DNA of 64,000 nucleotides from a virus. Where the stretch lies: positions 62,001-126,000 of the IMG/VR virus record IMGVR_UViG_3300044701_002789; one strand, written 5' to 3'. The translations under genes were made by a program, and so were the position numbers. The notes under the pieces were generated by a model. It worked only from the letters and a program-made list of their open reading frames with translations, searched no databases and was not told the origin of the DNA. Each line of letters begins with the position of its first letter. The stretch's first letter is position 1. Shown piece by piece: positions 4,353-12,668 of this stretch.

Positions 4353-5864
4353 TCATCTGCCAGATGCTCTCCTTCTGCGAGCACGATAATCAGTAGGAAC
4401 CTCCATATAACCAGATTTACCTTTACCGCGCCTAGAATGATCAATGGAATTTTCATAATCACCATCTGCCTGCTTATGTTCTATATTTTTTTCAGCATTT
4501 AATCTATTAATACTTTTTTTATTTGCTTTAATTCTTTCACGGTCTCTTCTATCATTATTATTTTCACTTTCACCAGATCTTCTTAATTGCGAACCACGTC
4601 TAACCTGTGCTTGAATTGAATCTTTCCATTTTGGTTTATTATACTTTGTTTTCCCATCTTTATCAGTAACTGAGCGAATATCATCTCCAGTAATTCTATT
4701 AGCAATAGATCTTTGAGATCCTCTAACTGATTCATCAAGAATTTCTTCTCTCCACTCTTCACTCATATTTGCCATAATTACAGTTGCTGCTTCCTCGGTA
4801 TCAGCATATCCTTCATCAATAAGATGCTCAAGGATTATATCATAAAGATCTACAGTATCTTCGGAAATATATGATTCTACAAGTTCATAGGTCTCATTGA
4901 CATCAAGATTTTCAATTAAATCATAAGCTTCACTTTCAGTACTAACATATCCTTCCGCAATTAGATCATCAATTAAGAGATCTAGGAGTTCAAAACTTTC
5001 CTTAGCAGTAAGTCTTGCTTCTCTTTTTCTTGCTTCTCGTCTAGACTTTTTATCTTTAAAGGTTCCTGCTGGTTGACCTTGTTGGGGTTCTGTAGGACCT
5101 TCTCCAGCTGCTGCATTTTCAAGTTTTTTAGCAGCGAGTGATCTTCTATTTGCGGTTACAGTTCTTCCTGGGGGAAGTGCGGGTCTTTCTTTAGCAGGTT
5201 GACCAACTCTTGGATTTTCTGGAGTTCCTTCTTTTGCTTTTGGTTTTGCTGCAGGAGTTTCTTTCGGTTCTACTTTAGCGGCAAGATTACGAAGACCACC
5301 AGCTGCTGCTTTTCTGCCAGACTTAATAAATCCTTTGATTTTTTCCTTTGCGGAAGCAAGTTTACCCTTAACCTTCTCAGCACCCCTTTGCACCTTTCTA
5401 CCTGCCTCAGCGGCGCCTCCAGCGGCGGCAGAGACTGCTCCACCAGCAAGAGTCTTTGCTCTACTTCCTGCTTCTTTTGCTCTATCGGAAATATTTTTAG
5501 CAGCGCGAGTAGTTGCAACTTGAAGTCTCTTTACTGCGTGCTTTCTACCAACTCTTTCACGCTCAGCAGACTTCATTCTAGTGGCAGTTGCTGCTGCAGA
5601 TTTCTTTTCTCTTGCCCTTTTATTTGCCAAACGATTCATTCTTGACATTTCACTTTCTTCAGAAAGAATCTCATAGTCAAATACTTCTAGGCATTCATTG
5701 AGTGTTACTTCTCTTTCTGAGAGAATTTCTTCCATAATTTGAGTTAATTCATTATCAGAAAGATCATCAATAAATTCAAAATTTTCTTCTACTGTCAGAA
5801 TATCTTCCCTAAGATCTTCATCATAAACAGCAGTATATGCTTCGTATAGATTAAAAGCGTTCAT
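4353..5864 (-). CDS. H1-like, probably capsid-internal protein with two DEGY repeats, 503 aa
   Basis: Layout: residues 1-20 hold LYE-AY, a gp21-type cleavage motif shared with the 198-aa protein. Residues about 20-75 are acidic. Residues about 75-215 are a lysine/alanine-rich histone-H1-like region (AEKVKGKLASAKEKIKGF), followed by a proline-rich linker. Residues about 290-385 contain two helical repeats (LLDLLIDDLIAEGYVSTES and DLYDIILEHLIDEGYADTE, the second ending NMSEEWREEIL). The tail is basic. I infer a DNA-binding internal head protein matured by gp21. A late box lies 27 nt upstream, fused to the nrdB terminator. No known full-length family is recognised. Confidence 0.78.
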   Translation of the reverse strand: MNAFNLYEAYTAVYDEDLREDILTVEENFEFIDDLSDNELTQIMEEILSEREVTLNECLEVFDYEILSEESEMSRMNRLANKRAREKKSAAATATRMKSAERERVGRKHAVKRLQVATTRAAKNISDRAKEAGSRAKTLAGGAVSAAAGGAAEAGRKVQRGAEKVKGKLASAKEKIKGFIKSGRKAAAGGLRNLAAKVEPKETPAAKPKAKEGTPENPRVGQPAKERPALPPGRTVTANRRSLAAKKLENAAAGEGPTEPQQGQPAGTFKDKKSRREARKREARLTAKESFELLDLLIDDLIAEGYVSTESEAYDLIENLDVNETYELVESYISEDTVDLYDIILEHLIDEGYADTEEAATVIMANMSEEWREEILDESVRGSQRSIANRITGDDIRSVTDKDGKTKYNKPKWKDSIQAQVRRGSQLRRSGESENNNDRRDRERIKANKKSINRLNAEKNIEHKQADGDYENSIDHSRRGKGKSGYMEVPTDYRARRRRASGR

Positions 5865-5890
5865 TTTTTAATTCTTAGTTTACTTTTAGT

Positions 5891-5898
5891 TATTTATA
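5891..5898 (-). promoter_or_regulatory. late promoter box TATAAATA fused to terminator
   Basis: A perfect late box, 27 nt upstream of the 503-aa gene, beginning in the T-run of the terminator at 5898-5922. Confidence 0.78.
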
Positions 5899-5922
5899 AA
5901 AAAGGGGAGTTATAAACTCCCC
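5898..5922 (-). terminator. rho-independent terminator of nrdB
   Basis: The minus strand forms GGGGAGTT-TAT-AACTCCCC followed by TTTTTT, directly after the nrdB stop codon. Confidence 0.9.
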
Positions 5923-5929
5923 AAGTAAC

Positions 5930-7141
5930 TCAAAGTTTAAATCCAGCAAATGTATCATTTTTCATATCTTGTTTAATTCCACCAATCAAATACGTCTCCT
6001 GCTCCGTTTCCTGGGGTGCCACTTGAAGTCCTTTTGAATTAATCCAATGAGAAGTCCAAGGTAAGGGGTTATTATTAGCAGGAATATCATAAAGAGGTCT
6101 GAGACCAATCGCCCGCATACGACGATTAGCAATCCATTCAACATATTGCTGAAGAAGTTTATCATTAAGACCAATCATACTACCATCCTTGAAAAGATAG
6201 TCTGCCCATCTCTTTTCTTCATTTACAGCAAGATCAAACATTCTATAAACCCACTCTTCTTCCTCCTTAGCAATTTGTTGCATTTCTGGATCATCGCCTT
6301 CTCGCCATTTGTTAAGAATATTCTGAGTAATTGCTAGGTGTTGGTTTTCGTCTCTGGCGATAAGGGAAATGATCTTGGCGGATCCTTCCATAAGTTTAAG
6401 TTCACCAAAGGCGAAACTGCAAGCAAAACTAACGTAGAAGCGAATACCTTCAAGAATATTAACGTTTGCAATTGCTCTGTAGAGTTTTCGTTTGACATCG
6501 TTGAGATTTTCCTTTGCGTAATTGACTCCCTCAAGATTATGCTTCCATGTTTCGGAAGTACCATACTGTTGGGCAGAATTAATAAAATCATTATACGCTT
6601 CAGTTACACTCTTGGAACGAACCATAATATGCTCGTCCTTAATAATAGTATCAAACACATCAGAGGGATTTGAATAAACATTCTTGATAATATAAGTGTA
6701 TGAACGACTATGAATCATCTCCATAAATCCCCATACTTCCATACATGCCTCAAGTTCGGGTAGAGAACAGTAAGGAATGAATGCCATTCCCGGTCCTCTA
6801 CCCTGAATTGAATCCAGCATAATTTGATACTTCAAATTAGAAGTGTAAATATGCTTCTGTTCTGGGCGAAGTATTTGATAATCTCCACGATCCTTCTGTA
6901 AAGAAACCTCTTCTGGTCTCCAAAAGTATCCAAGTTGTTGAGTAGTAAGTTTCTCAAAAATTGGATACTTATAGGAATCATATCTCTGAACCCCCAATGG
7001 TTTCCCAAAAAACATTGGTTGCTTTTTAGTGTCCACTTCCTCAGTATTAAAAACCGTCATTCCTTTAACTTCTGTGGAATGATCTGTGGAAGATACCTTA
7101 AATTCCATGCTTGTTTCTTTCTGCGTAGTTTTATTTAACAT
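5930..7141 (-). CDS. nrdB: ribonucleotide reductase class Ia, beta subunit
   Basis: NrdB holds the di-iron tyrosyl radical used by NrdA to make deoxynucleotides. The set of residues is complete: Asp110, the helix EMIHSRSY with Glu141, His144 and radical Tyr148, Glu231 in LEGIRFYVSF, and DENQH with Glu265 and His268. The length (403 aa) is usual for the family, with about 27 extra N-terminal residues. No start codon has a clear ribosome site; ATG at 7141 is annotated, but a later start at MTVFNTEE (residue 28) is plausible. It lies 3 nt downstream of nrdA and ends in a terminator. Confidence 0.96.
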   Translation of the reverse strand: MLNKTTQKETSMEFKVSSTDHSTEVKGMTVFNTEEVDTKKQPMFFGKPLGVQRYDSYKYPIFEKLTTQQLGYFWRPEEVSLQKDRGDYQILRPEQKHIYTSNLKYQIMLDSIQGRGPGMAFIPYCSLPELEACMEVWGFMEMIHSRSYTYIIKNVYSNPSDVFDTIIKDEHIMVRSKSVTEAYNDFINSAQQYGTSETWKHNLEGVNYAKENLNDVKRKLYRAIANVNILEGIRFYVSFACSFAFGELKLMEGSAKIISLIARDENQHLAITQNILNKWREGDDPEMQQIAKEEEEWVYRMFDLAVNEEKRWADYLFKDGSMIGLNDKLLQQYVEWIANRRMRAIGLRPLYDIPANNNPLPWTSHWINSKGLQVAPQETEQETYLIGGIKQDMKNDTFAGFKL

Positions 7142-7144
7142 AAT

Positions 7145-9499
7145 TCAAATAGTGCAACTTTCACAACTTTCTTCATCAGAATTTGAAATATCATCTAAGA
7201 GAGATTCAAGTTTTGCTTTAGCGTCATGAACCACTTCACCATTAAAATTTTCCAAATGGATTTTTCCAGCATGAAGATCAACTACTTCATCGGATTTAAT
7301 GTCATATGTGTTTTGATAATATGCAGTTTTCCAACCATACTTATAGAGTGTAAGAAGGTCTTGTGCCAATACACTCACAGGAACCTCATTGTTTGGATAG
7401 TTCTCTGGATTATAACTGGTATTACCAGAAATTGCTTGGTCAAAGAACTTCTGCATTACCGCAACAACATTAATATAACCACGATTACTCTTCATTTCCC
7501 AAAGAAGAGTATAATGATTCTTTAGAGACTGATACTGAGGAACAATCTGCTTAAGAGGTCCTTTCTTTGATTTTTTAATGGACAAGAAGTCTCTAGGTGG
7601 TTCAATTCCATTTGTTGCATTTGACACAACGGAACTGCTCTCCGAAGGCATTTGTGCGGACAATGTTGAGTGCCTAAGACCGTATTGTAGGATAGATGCC
7701 CTAAGAGATTCCCAATCATGTTGTAGTGGTATTGATGAAATTTCGTCTACTTCTTTTTTATAAGTGTCAATTGGAAGAATTCCTTCAGCATACTTAGTAC
7801 GACCAAAGTATTCACAATGACCCTTTTCTTTTGCAAGTTGATTAGATGCCTTTAATAGGTAATACTGAAAACTTTCAGAAAGACCATGAACCGCATCCCA
7901 TGCCTCTTGAGAATCGTAATTATATCCAAGTTTTGCAAGGTAATGTGCAAGACCAATATAACCAATTCCAAGAGCACGACGACGTTTGGTGAAATTCTCC
8001 GCTGCCTTGACTGGATAATTTTGATAATCAATCAGTTCATCTAGAGAACGAACCGCAAGATCACAAAGTTCTTCTAGTTCTTCATCAGATTTAACTTTAC
8101 CAACGTTGATTGCAGATAGAATGCAGGTTGCAATTTCTGCCTCATTGTCATCATCAATGTGCTGAAGTGGTGTAGTGGGAAGTGTGATTTCCTGGCAAAG
8201 ATTTGACATTGTAATCTGATCCTTAAAGGAACTATGAGAATTACAATGGTCAATATTCATAATGTAGATACGACCCGTCTCAGCACGTTCTTTGAGGAGA
8301 CTAAGAATAAGTTCCTGCGCTTTAACAGTTTTTTTCTTAACGGTTGGATCTTTTTCATATGAAACGTAGAGATCATCAAACCTGTCTGTTCCGAAAGAAT
8401 CATATAATCCAGGTACATCGTGCGGGGAGAAAAGCGTAATTTCACTGTCTTGAATAAACCTTTCATAAAATATCTTACTTAATTGAATTGAATAATCAAG
8501 TTTACGAACACGATTATCTTCAGTACCTTTGTTATTTTTGAGAACTAGAATGTCTTCTATTTCTTGGTGCCAGATTGGAAAGTGGACAGTCGCTGATCCA
8601 CCTCTGATGCCGTTTTGAGTGCAAGATCGGACAGTTGCTTCAAACTTTTTGAGGAAAGGGATAACGCCTGTGTGAATAACTTCTCCACCTCTGATTTTAC
8701 TGTTAATGCCACGGACTCGACCTGCTCCGATACCAATTCCTGCTCTTTGAGCAACATACCTAAAGATTGCAGAATCACCAGACTCAATACTAGGGAGGGT
8801 GTCATCAATATCAACAAGAACGCAACTTGCAAATTGACGAAGTGGGGTTCTAACTCCCCCCATGATTGGTGTAGGAATGTTGATTTTGTGTTTTGAGAGT
8901 GCATCGTAATATCTCTTTACATATGACATTCGTGTTTCTTTTGGATACCTTGAGAACTTTGTCAAGGCAATCATCATATACATGAACTGAGGGGATTCAA
9001 AAACATAACCAGTTGTTCTGTCCTGAACAAGATACTTATCTACTACTTGCCTAAGACCAGCATAAGTAAAAAGAAAATCTCTATCATGATCTATAAAAGA
9101 ATCTGCCTTTTCAATTTCTTCTATAGAATATTGAGTGTAAATATCACTATCATAAACTTCAGCGGAAACGCAATCAATAATATGCTGTTCCAGCGTAGGA
9201 AGTTCCTTCATTCTCCCATATAGTTGTTTACGAATAGCAAACAGTAGTAGTCTTGCAGCAACAAATTGATAATTAGGGTGATCTAAATCAATAAGATCAC
9301 TTGCACTGCGAATTAAAATTTCTTGAATTTCTTTAGTTGTAATTCCATCATAAAATTGAATACCTGATGTCATCTCAACTTGACTCGCAGAGACCCCTGC
9401 AAGACCCTTACACGCCTCTCCAACCATCAAGTGCATCTTGTCTAGGTCTAACGACTCTATACGTCCATCACGCTTTTTTACTTTCGTTCCGTTGCTCAT
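7145..9499 (-). CDS. nrdA: ribonucleotide reductase class Ia, alpha subunit
   Basis: NrdA reduces ribonucleoside diphosphates. The N-terminus keeps the ATP-cone start (VKKRDGRIESLDLDKM). Active-site residues are present: Cys226 (FASCVL), Asn433-Cys435-Glu437 (SNLCQEITLP) and Cys459 (IATCILSA). The C-terminal redox pair Cys779/Cys782 (ESCESCTI) is intact, implying re-reduction by a thioredoxin or glutaredoxin. The 784-aa length is standard. The start overlaps the end of the primase gene by 32 nt, so the primase, nrdA and nrdB form one operon supplying DNA synthesis. Confidence 0.97.
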   Translation of the reverse strand: MSNGTKVKKRDGRIESLDLDKMHLMVGEACKGLAGVSASQVEMTSGIQFYDGITTKEIQEILIRSASDLIDLDHPNYQFVAARLLLFAIRKQLYGRMKELPTLEQHIIDCVSAEVYDSDIYTQYSIEEIEKADSFIDHDRDFLFTYAGLRQVVDKYLVQDRTTGYVFESPQFMYMMIALTKFSRYPKETRMSYVKRYYDALSKHKINIPTPIMGGVRTPLRQFASCVLVDIDDTLPSIESGDSAIFRYVAQRAGIGIGAGRVRGINSKIRGGEVIHTGVIPFLKKFEATVRSCTQNGIRGGSATVHFPIWHQEIEDILVLKNNKGTEDNRVRKLDYSIQLSKIFYERFIQDSEITLFSPHDVPGLYDSFGTDRFDDLYVSYEKDPTVKKKTVKAQELILSLLKERAETGRIYIMNIDHCNSHSSFKDQITMSNLCQEITLPTTPLQHIDDDNEAEIATCILSAINVGKVKSDEELEELCDLAVRSLDELIDYQNYPVKAAENFTKRRRALGIGYIGLAHYLAKLGYNYDSQEAWDAVHGLSESFQYYLLKASNQLAKEKGHCEYFGRTKYAEGILPIDTYKKEVDEISSIPLQHDWESLRASILQYGLRHSTLSAQMPSESSSVVSNATNGIEPPRDFLSIKKSKKGPLKQIVPQYQSLKNHYTLLWEMKSNRGYINVVAVMQKFFDQAISGNTSYNPENYPNNEVPVSVLAQDLLTLYKYGWKTAYYQNTYDIKSDEVVDLHAGKIHLENFNGEVVHDAKAKLESLLDDISNSDEESCESCTI

Positions 9500-10466
9500 A
9501 TTTTTTCCAATTAGTAAATTTGAGTTTTGCTTCCAACCCGAAATAGGTATTGGATTCTACCACATCCTGAACATTAAGTCCAGCAATGTACATTTGATTA
9601 ATATCCTTCTTGTCAATTGAAGAAGGCCAAATCACAACCTTTTCCCCACGATCAATACACTTTTCAATTCTAGAAATAATCTCTAGATTTCTGGGTTCAT
9701 TATCATAAATCCAAACCCTATCTCCAATATTAAGTTCTTCCACATTACCATCTGCTCCACAAAGAGCAATGCAGTTAGAAATAAACTCCGAATCAAATGG
9801 TCCCTCGGTAATGTAAACTGTCTTGTCTTTTTGTATATTATCAAGACCATAGATCTTCGGCGCATCTTCATCTAACATGATGGTGATGTATTTAACTAAT
9901 GGATTTGTTTTTAATGATCTTCCCTGAAACCCGATAAGTTCTTTATTGTAGAAAAGTGGTATTATTATCCTAGGTTCATCATATTTAACATTCTCAAAAG
10001 TTTGTTTAATTGAGTTAACCCATAGTTTAAATTTTTCAGTATAATAGAATTTATCTGAGTTTAATTTTCTACCTTCCAAATACTCTTTGGCAATTAGATT
10101 TTCTGATGCTTTTGGTAAATCTAATTTTTTACTAAATTTTGGTTTATCAAAGTTAAACTTGGGTTCTTCTACAACAAAATTTTTCCCAGTAAAACCAGAC
10201 TTAAATTTCTCCAAACAAAACTGCTTATGTAGAATTGGATCTATCTTTTTGAGAAAATTATTAAAAGACAAGTTTGCGCCACAATTGTGACACTTATAGT
10301 TCGTGTTACTTTTTATGGAATAAAAGTATCCCCTTGCCTTAGATTTATTCTTCTTAGAGTCCCCACAAATGGGACATCTACAATTATAAAGTCCGGGTTT
10401 AACTTTTTTAAATTTTTCTAGACGTGTTGACAATAGATTGATAAACTTATCATCAATCAAATTCAT
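9468..10466 (-). CDS. 61: DNA primase (T4 gp61-like)
   Basis: A 332-aa DnaG-type primase that makes RNA primers with helicase gp41. A zinc-binding domain at the N-terminus has Cys31/Cys34 (CPICGD) and Cys59/Cys62 (CHNCGA). A Toprim domain follows (VYITEGPFDSEFI around 210, then an acidic DNEP motif). It is the first gene of an operon with nrdA and nrdB. A perfect host-type promoter (10491-10519) gives a leader of about 18 nt. It lies 2 nt after the end of the coiled-coil membrane protein gene. Confidence 0.93.
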   Translation of the reverse strand: MNLIDDKFINLLSTRLEKFKKVKPGLYNCRCPICGDSKKNKSKARGYFYSIKSNTNYKCHNCGANLSFNNFLKKIDPILHKQFCLEKFKSGFTGKNFVVEEPKFNFDKPKFSKKLDLPKASENLIAKEYLEGRKLNSDKFYYTEKFKLWVNSIKQTFENVKYDEPRIIIPLFYNKELIGFQGRSLKTNPLVKYITIMLDEDAPKIYGLDNIQKDKTVYITEGPFDSEFISNCIALCGADGNVEELNIGDRVWIYDNEPRNLEIISRIEKCIDRGEKVVIWPSSIDKKDINQMYIAGLNVQDVVESNTYFGLEAKLKFTNWKKYEQRNESKKA

Positions 10467-10468
10467 GA

Positions 10469-10858
10469 TCAGGGTTTCGGATTCTCCTGGATTATAACAG
10501 GAGTCGGGTCGGGTGTCAAGATGTCGCCAAATATATTATTTGGATTGTTGATTATTACGGTTAAAGCAATAATAATTCCCATACCAATCCACATCTTCTT
10601 TTCTATTTCTTGAATTCTAAGCAAAACTGCGTTATGATCGCTGTCCATTTTATCACGGAGTTTGTCAATCTTTGCAAATAATACTTCGTCCGCATTTTCT
10701 TGCTTTTGGATTTTTTGCTCATGTACCGCGAGTATTTTTCCTACGCTAATATTTACCTCGCTTAACTTTTCTATTGCATTATCTATTTTGACAACAACAT
10801 CTTTCAAGTCAACAAGTCTTTGCTCCAAAATAGCGACCTTTACAGATTCTTCTGACAT
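10469..10858 (-). CDS. coiled-coil protein with C-terminal membrane segment, 129 aa
   Basis: Residues about 10-95 form a long heptad-rich helix (AILEQRLVDLKDVVVKI and onward), then one membrane segment (WIGMGIIIALTVIIN) and a short proline-rich tail. The layout is that of XhlA-type haemolysin/holin-associated proteins, but no sequence match can be claimed. I place the start at ATG 10858 (MSEESVKV) because AAGGG lies 8 nt upstream; the ORF is open 13 codons further. Its leader carries a 10-bp hairpin overlapping that ribosome site. Late boxes lie at 10921-10936. The 3' end contains the primase promoter. Confidence 0.75.
   Translation of the reverse strand: MSEESVKVAILEQRLVDLKDVVVKIDNAIEKLSEVNISVGKILAVHEQKIQKQENADEVLFAKIDKLRDKMDSDHNAVLLRIQEIEKKMWIGMGIIIALTVIINNPNNIFGDILTPDPTPVIIQENPKP
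10491..10519 (-). promoter_or_regulatory. perfect consensus sigma70 promoter of gp61-nrdA-nrdB
   Basis: The minus strand reads TTGACA (10519-10514), 17 bp, TATAAT (10496-10491). It lies inside the end of the upstream coding region, and the predicted start is about 18 nt before the primase ATG. Confidence 0.88.
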
Positions 10859-10868
10859 ATCCCATGCC

Positions 10869-10902
10869 CTTAGGTAAGTTTTTATCCTATAACTCACCTA
10901 AG
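10869..10902 (-). promoter_or_regulatory. leader hairpin overlapping a ribosome-binding site
   Basis: The minus strand pairs CTTAGGTGAG (10902-10893) with CTTACCTAAG (10878-10869), ten base pairs with one G-U. The 3' arm includes the first bases of AAGGG, the ribosome site of the 129-aa gene. Confidence 0.6.
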
Positions 10903-10920
10903 CATTTAAACAGTCTAATA

Positions 10921-10936
10921 TATTTATTTATTTATA
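10921..10936 (-). promoter_or_regulatory. tandem late promoter boxes
   Basis: The minus strand reads TATAAATAAATAAATA, holding TATAAATA (10936-10929) and an overlapping AATAAATA, about 65 nt upstream of the 129-aa gene. Confidence 0.6.
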
Positions 10937-10938
10937 AC

Positions 10939-11187
10939 TCACATCATACCCAAAGATTTCACCCAATCTTTGTATCTTTTGTTTACACTTCTTCCATCTA
11001 ATTTACCATTCTTTTTTTTGAAAAATGGAAGAGGATTAGATGTACCTGCATTAGGTCCACGAGAATCTGCATAAGCACTAAATCCTGCAGATCCATTAGG
11101 TGTTCCGGTATTCATAGATGGTCCACCTTCTTCTCTAAGATTCCTAAAATGTCTTACTATTATATCAGTTTTATCCATTTTTGTCAT
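10939..11187 (-). CDS. small protein sharing the mature N-terminal motif of gp23, 82 aa
   Basis: The centre of the protein (PSMNTGTPNGSAGFSAYADS, then RGPNAG) closely follows gp23 residues 59-84 (PSMSTASGTSAGFSGYAAS, then EGPVAG). It is preceded by NLREEGG, a possible gp21 cleavage site. A basic tail (KKKNGKLDGRSVNKRYKDW) follows. I infer a head-associated protein that uses the same surface as mature gp23. It overlaps the end of the 128-aa gene by 17 nt. No database family is recognised. Confidence 0.7.
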   Translation of the reverse strand: MTKMDKTDIIVRHFRNLREEGGPSMNTGTPNGSAGFSAYADSRGPNAGTSNPLPFFKKKNGKLDGRSVNKRYKDWVKSLGMM

Positions 11188-11557
11188 AGATTTTTTGAAG
11201 TTGTTCCAAACAAGTTATATCAACAAGTATATCGTGAATATAAGTCTTAGGGAACTCTGGAAGGCGATTCAGAAATAATATAATAGTTTTTACCTGAGAC
11301 CACATCTCTTTTTCAATTTTGAAAAATAACATAGGAGTTGTGGCCTCACCAAATATATTATAAAGAACAATAAAATGATTTATCAGTAAGTGGGTTTTTA
11401 AGATTCCCGTTTTTTTATATTTTTTCAGTAACCTCTTAATATATTTAAAATGATTTAAATCTTTTTGAAAATCATCTTTGGTTACTGCTTGAGGATTCTC
11501 GTAATTTTTTATTGCAAATAATAAAAAATTATCCTCATTCAATTCATTAAAAATCAT
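11171..11557 (-). CDS. conserved hypothetical protein of T4-like phages, 128 aa
   Basis: A mostly helical protein without membrane segments or known motifs (start MIFNELNEDNFLLFAIKNYENPQA; later EFPKTYIHDILVDITCLEQL). I recall near-identical starts in other cyanophages annotated as hypothetical, in a similar place next to structural genes. It lies 10 nt after the Ig-like protein gene and overlaps the following 82-aa gene, so translation is probably coupled. No function can be given. Confidence 0.75.
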   Translation of the reverse strand: MIFNELNEDNFLLFAIKNYENPQAVTKDDFQKDLNHFKYIKRLLKKYKKTGILKTHLLINHFIVLYNIFGEATTPMLFFKIEKEMWSQVKTIILFLNRLPEFPKTYIHDILVDITCLEQLQKIYDKNG

Positions 11558-11567
11558 ATATTAATTA

Positions 11568-12431
11568 TCATGCGTAGGTAATTGTTGCTGCGGCAGAAAC
11601 AACTGAAACATCTCCAGAAACAATTTCAACAGTATATTCTCTTCCATCGTTTTTATCACTATCGTTTGCAACTGTAAGAATTGCAGTTTGAGTTCCAGAA
11701 TAATCTCCAGCATCAGAAAGTGCATTGGCATCCTCATACCACTGATAAGAAACTGGTGCATAGGAAGGAACTACAGTTACATCAACAGCAAATACTGCAT
11801 CTTCATCTGTTGCAATTCCAACCACATCTTCAGGGTCTGTCGTAATGGTGATGACTGCATCAGCAAAAACTACATCATCAGAAGCATCGCCAGAAGAAAT
11901 GTAAGAAGCAACGGTTCCGCTAGAAATTTCTGACATTGCAACAAGAGTTTCTGATTTAACTCTCAAATTGCCGTGCATATCAATATAAGTGTGGATTCCA
12001 ACCCAACCAGCATGAATACCACCATACTGTGTGGCAATTCCGGATGCTCCTGGGGACAAAAGACCAATTTCATACTTATCCACACCATAAACATCATGCT
12101 TAGGAATTGTGGTTGTTATTCCAACAACATTAGAAGAATAATTTGAATCTTCTAATGTGTAAATTGGTTTTTCTGATATTGTATATGCGACACCAGAAAT
12201 TACTGCACCAGTTAAGTATTGTGTGGTAGCAATAGCAATTAAACGGTCTGAAGTAATTCCAGAAATTACAGCAGACCCAAAAGTTCCACCAACTCCTATT
12301 GTTATTACATCGCCAGTAGAAATACCCGATGCAGTGAATGAAGTTGCAGATCCAATTATTTCTTTAGTTTCATAATTTACTTCTACAGTTCCTGTAGAAT
12401 AAAGACTATCTGCGATTCCCCAAAGTGCCAT
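11568..12431 (-). CDS. virion surface protein with C-terminal Ig-like domain, 287 aa
   Basis: The first about 180 residues are beta-rich and glycine/serine/threonine-rich, like tail or capsid decoration proteins. Residues about 205-287 look like an Ig-like fold: FAVDVTVV, then YQWYEDANALSDAG with the core Trp, TAILTV, and YTVEIVSG. Ig-like domains on phage heads (T4 Hoc type) or tails bind weakly to surfaces. A late box lies 34 nt upstream, fused to a terminator. Head decoration is inferred from position and fold. Confidence 0.75.
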   Translation of the reverse strand: MALWGIADSLYSTGTVEVNYETKEIIGSATSFTASGISTGDVITIGVGGTFGSAVISGITSDRLIAIATTQYLTGAVISGVAYTISEKPIYTLEDSNYSSNVVGITTTIPKHDVYGVDKYEIGLLSPGASGIATQYGGIHAGWVGIHTYIDMHGNLRVKSETLVAMSEISSGTVASYISSGDASDDVVFADAVITITTDPEDVVGIATDEDAVFAVDVTVVPSYAPVSYQWYEDANALSDAGDYSGTQTAILTVANDSDKNDGREYTVEIVSGDVSVVSAAATITYA

Positions 12432-12464
12432 TCTTGTTACCTTTAACTAATTGTTTCGTAGAAG

Positions 12465-12472
12465 TATTTATA
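12465..12472 (-). promoter_or_regulatory. late promoter box TATAAATA fused to terminator
   Basis: A perfect late box, 34 nt upstream of the Ig-like protein gene, starting in the T-run of the terminator at 12472-12498. Confidence 0.78.
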
Positions 12473-12498
12473 AAAAAGGAGAAGTATGTTACTTCTCC
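12472..12498 (-). terminator. rho-independent terminator
   Basis: The minus strand forms GGAGAAGTA-ACA-TACTTCTCC followed by TTTTTT. The stop codon of the 59-aa gene lies in its loop. Confidence 0.9.
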
Positions 12499-12668
12499 TT
12501 TTCATTATTATTTTTTGTTGCCGCCACCAAAAAATGGTGTATAAATTGGTAAAGTGTATTTTCTTTTATATTTGGATTTCTTCCAATATATTCAGATAAT
12601 GCATATAGCACTGCAAAGAATATAGTTAGTCCACTATTTAATAGTAGACAACTATACCAAGTAATCAC
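12489..12668 (-). CDS. small membrane protein, 59 aa, GTG start
   Basis: Reading from GTG at 12668 gives an open frame (VITWYSCLLLNSGLTIFF...) with one long hydrophobic segment (about residues 3-24), then SEYIGRNPNIKENTLYQF and a basic tail ending NNNEKEK. I recall similar small cyanophage proteins with SEYIG. The GTG overlaps the TGA of the upstream 61-aa gene (GTGA), so translation is coupled, and the stop codon lies in a terminator loop, which fits a last gene in an operon. The function is unknown. Confidence 0.68.
   Translation of the reverse strand: MITWYSCLLLNSGLTIFFAVLYALSEYIGRNPNIKENTLYQFIHHFLVAATKNNNEKEK

Noticed and set aside
5199-5645. Long plus-strand open frame opposite the H1-like region of the 503-aa gene.
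   Set aside because: Low-complexity shadow of the lysine/alanine codons.
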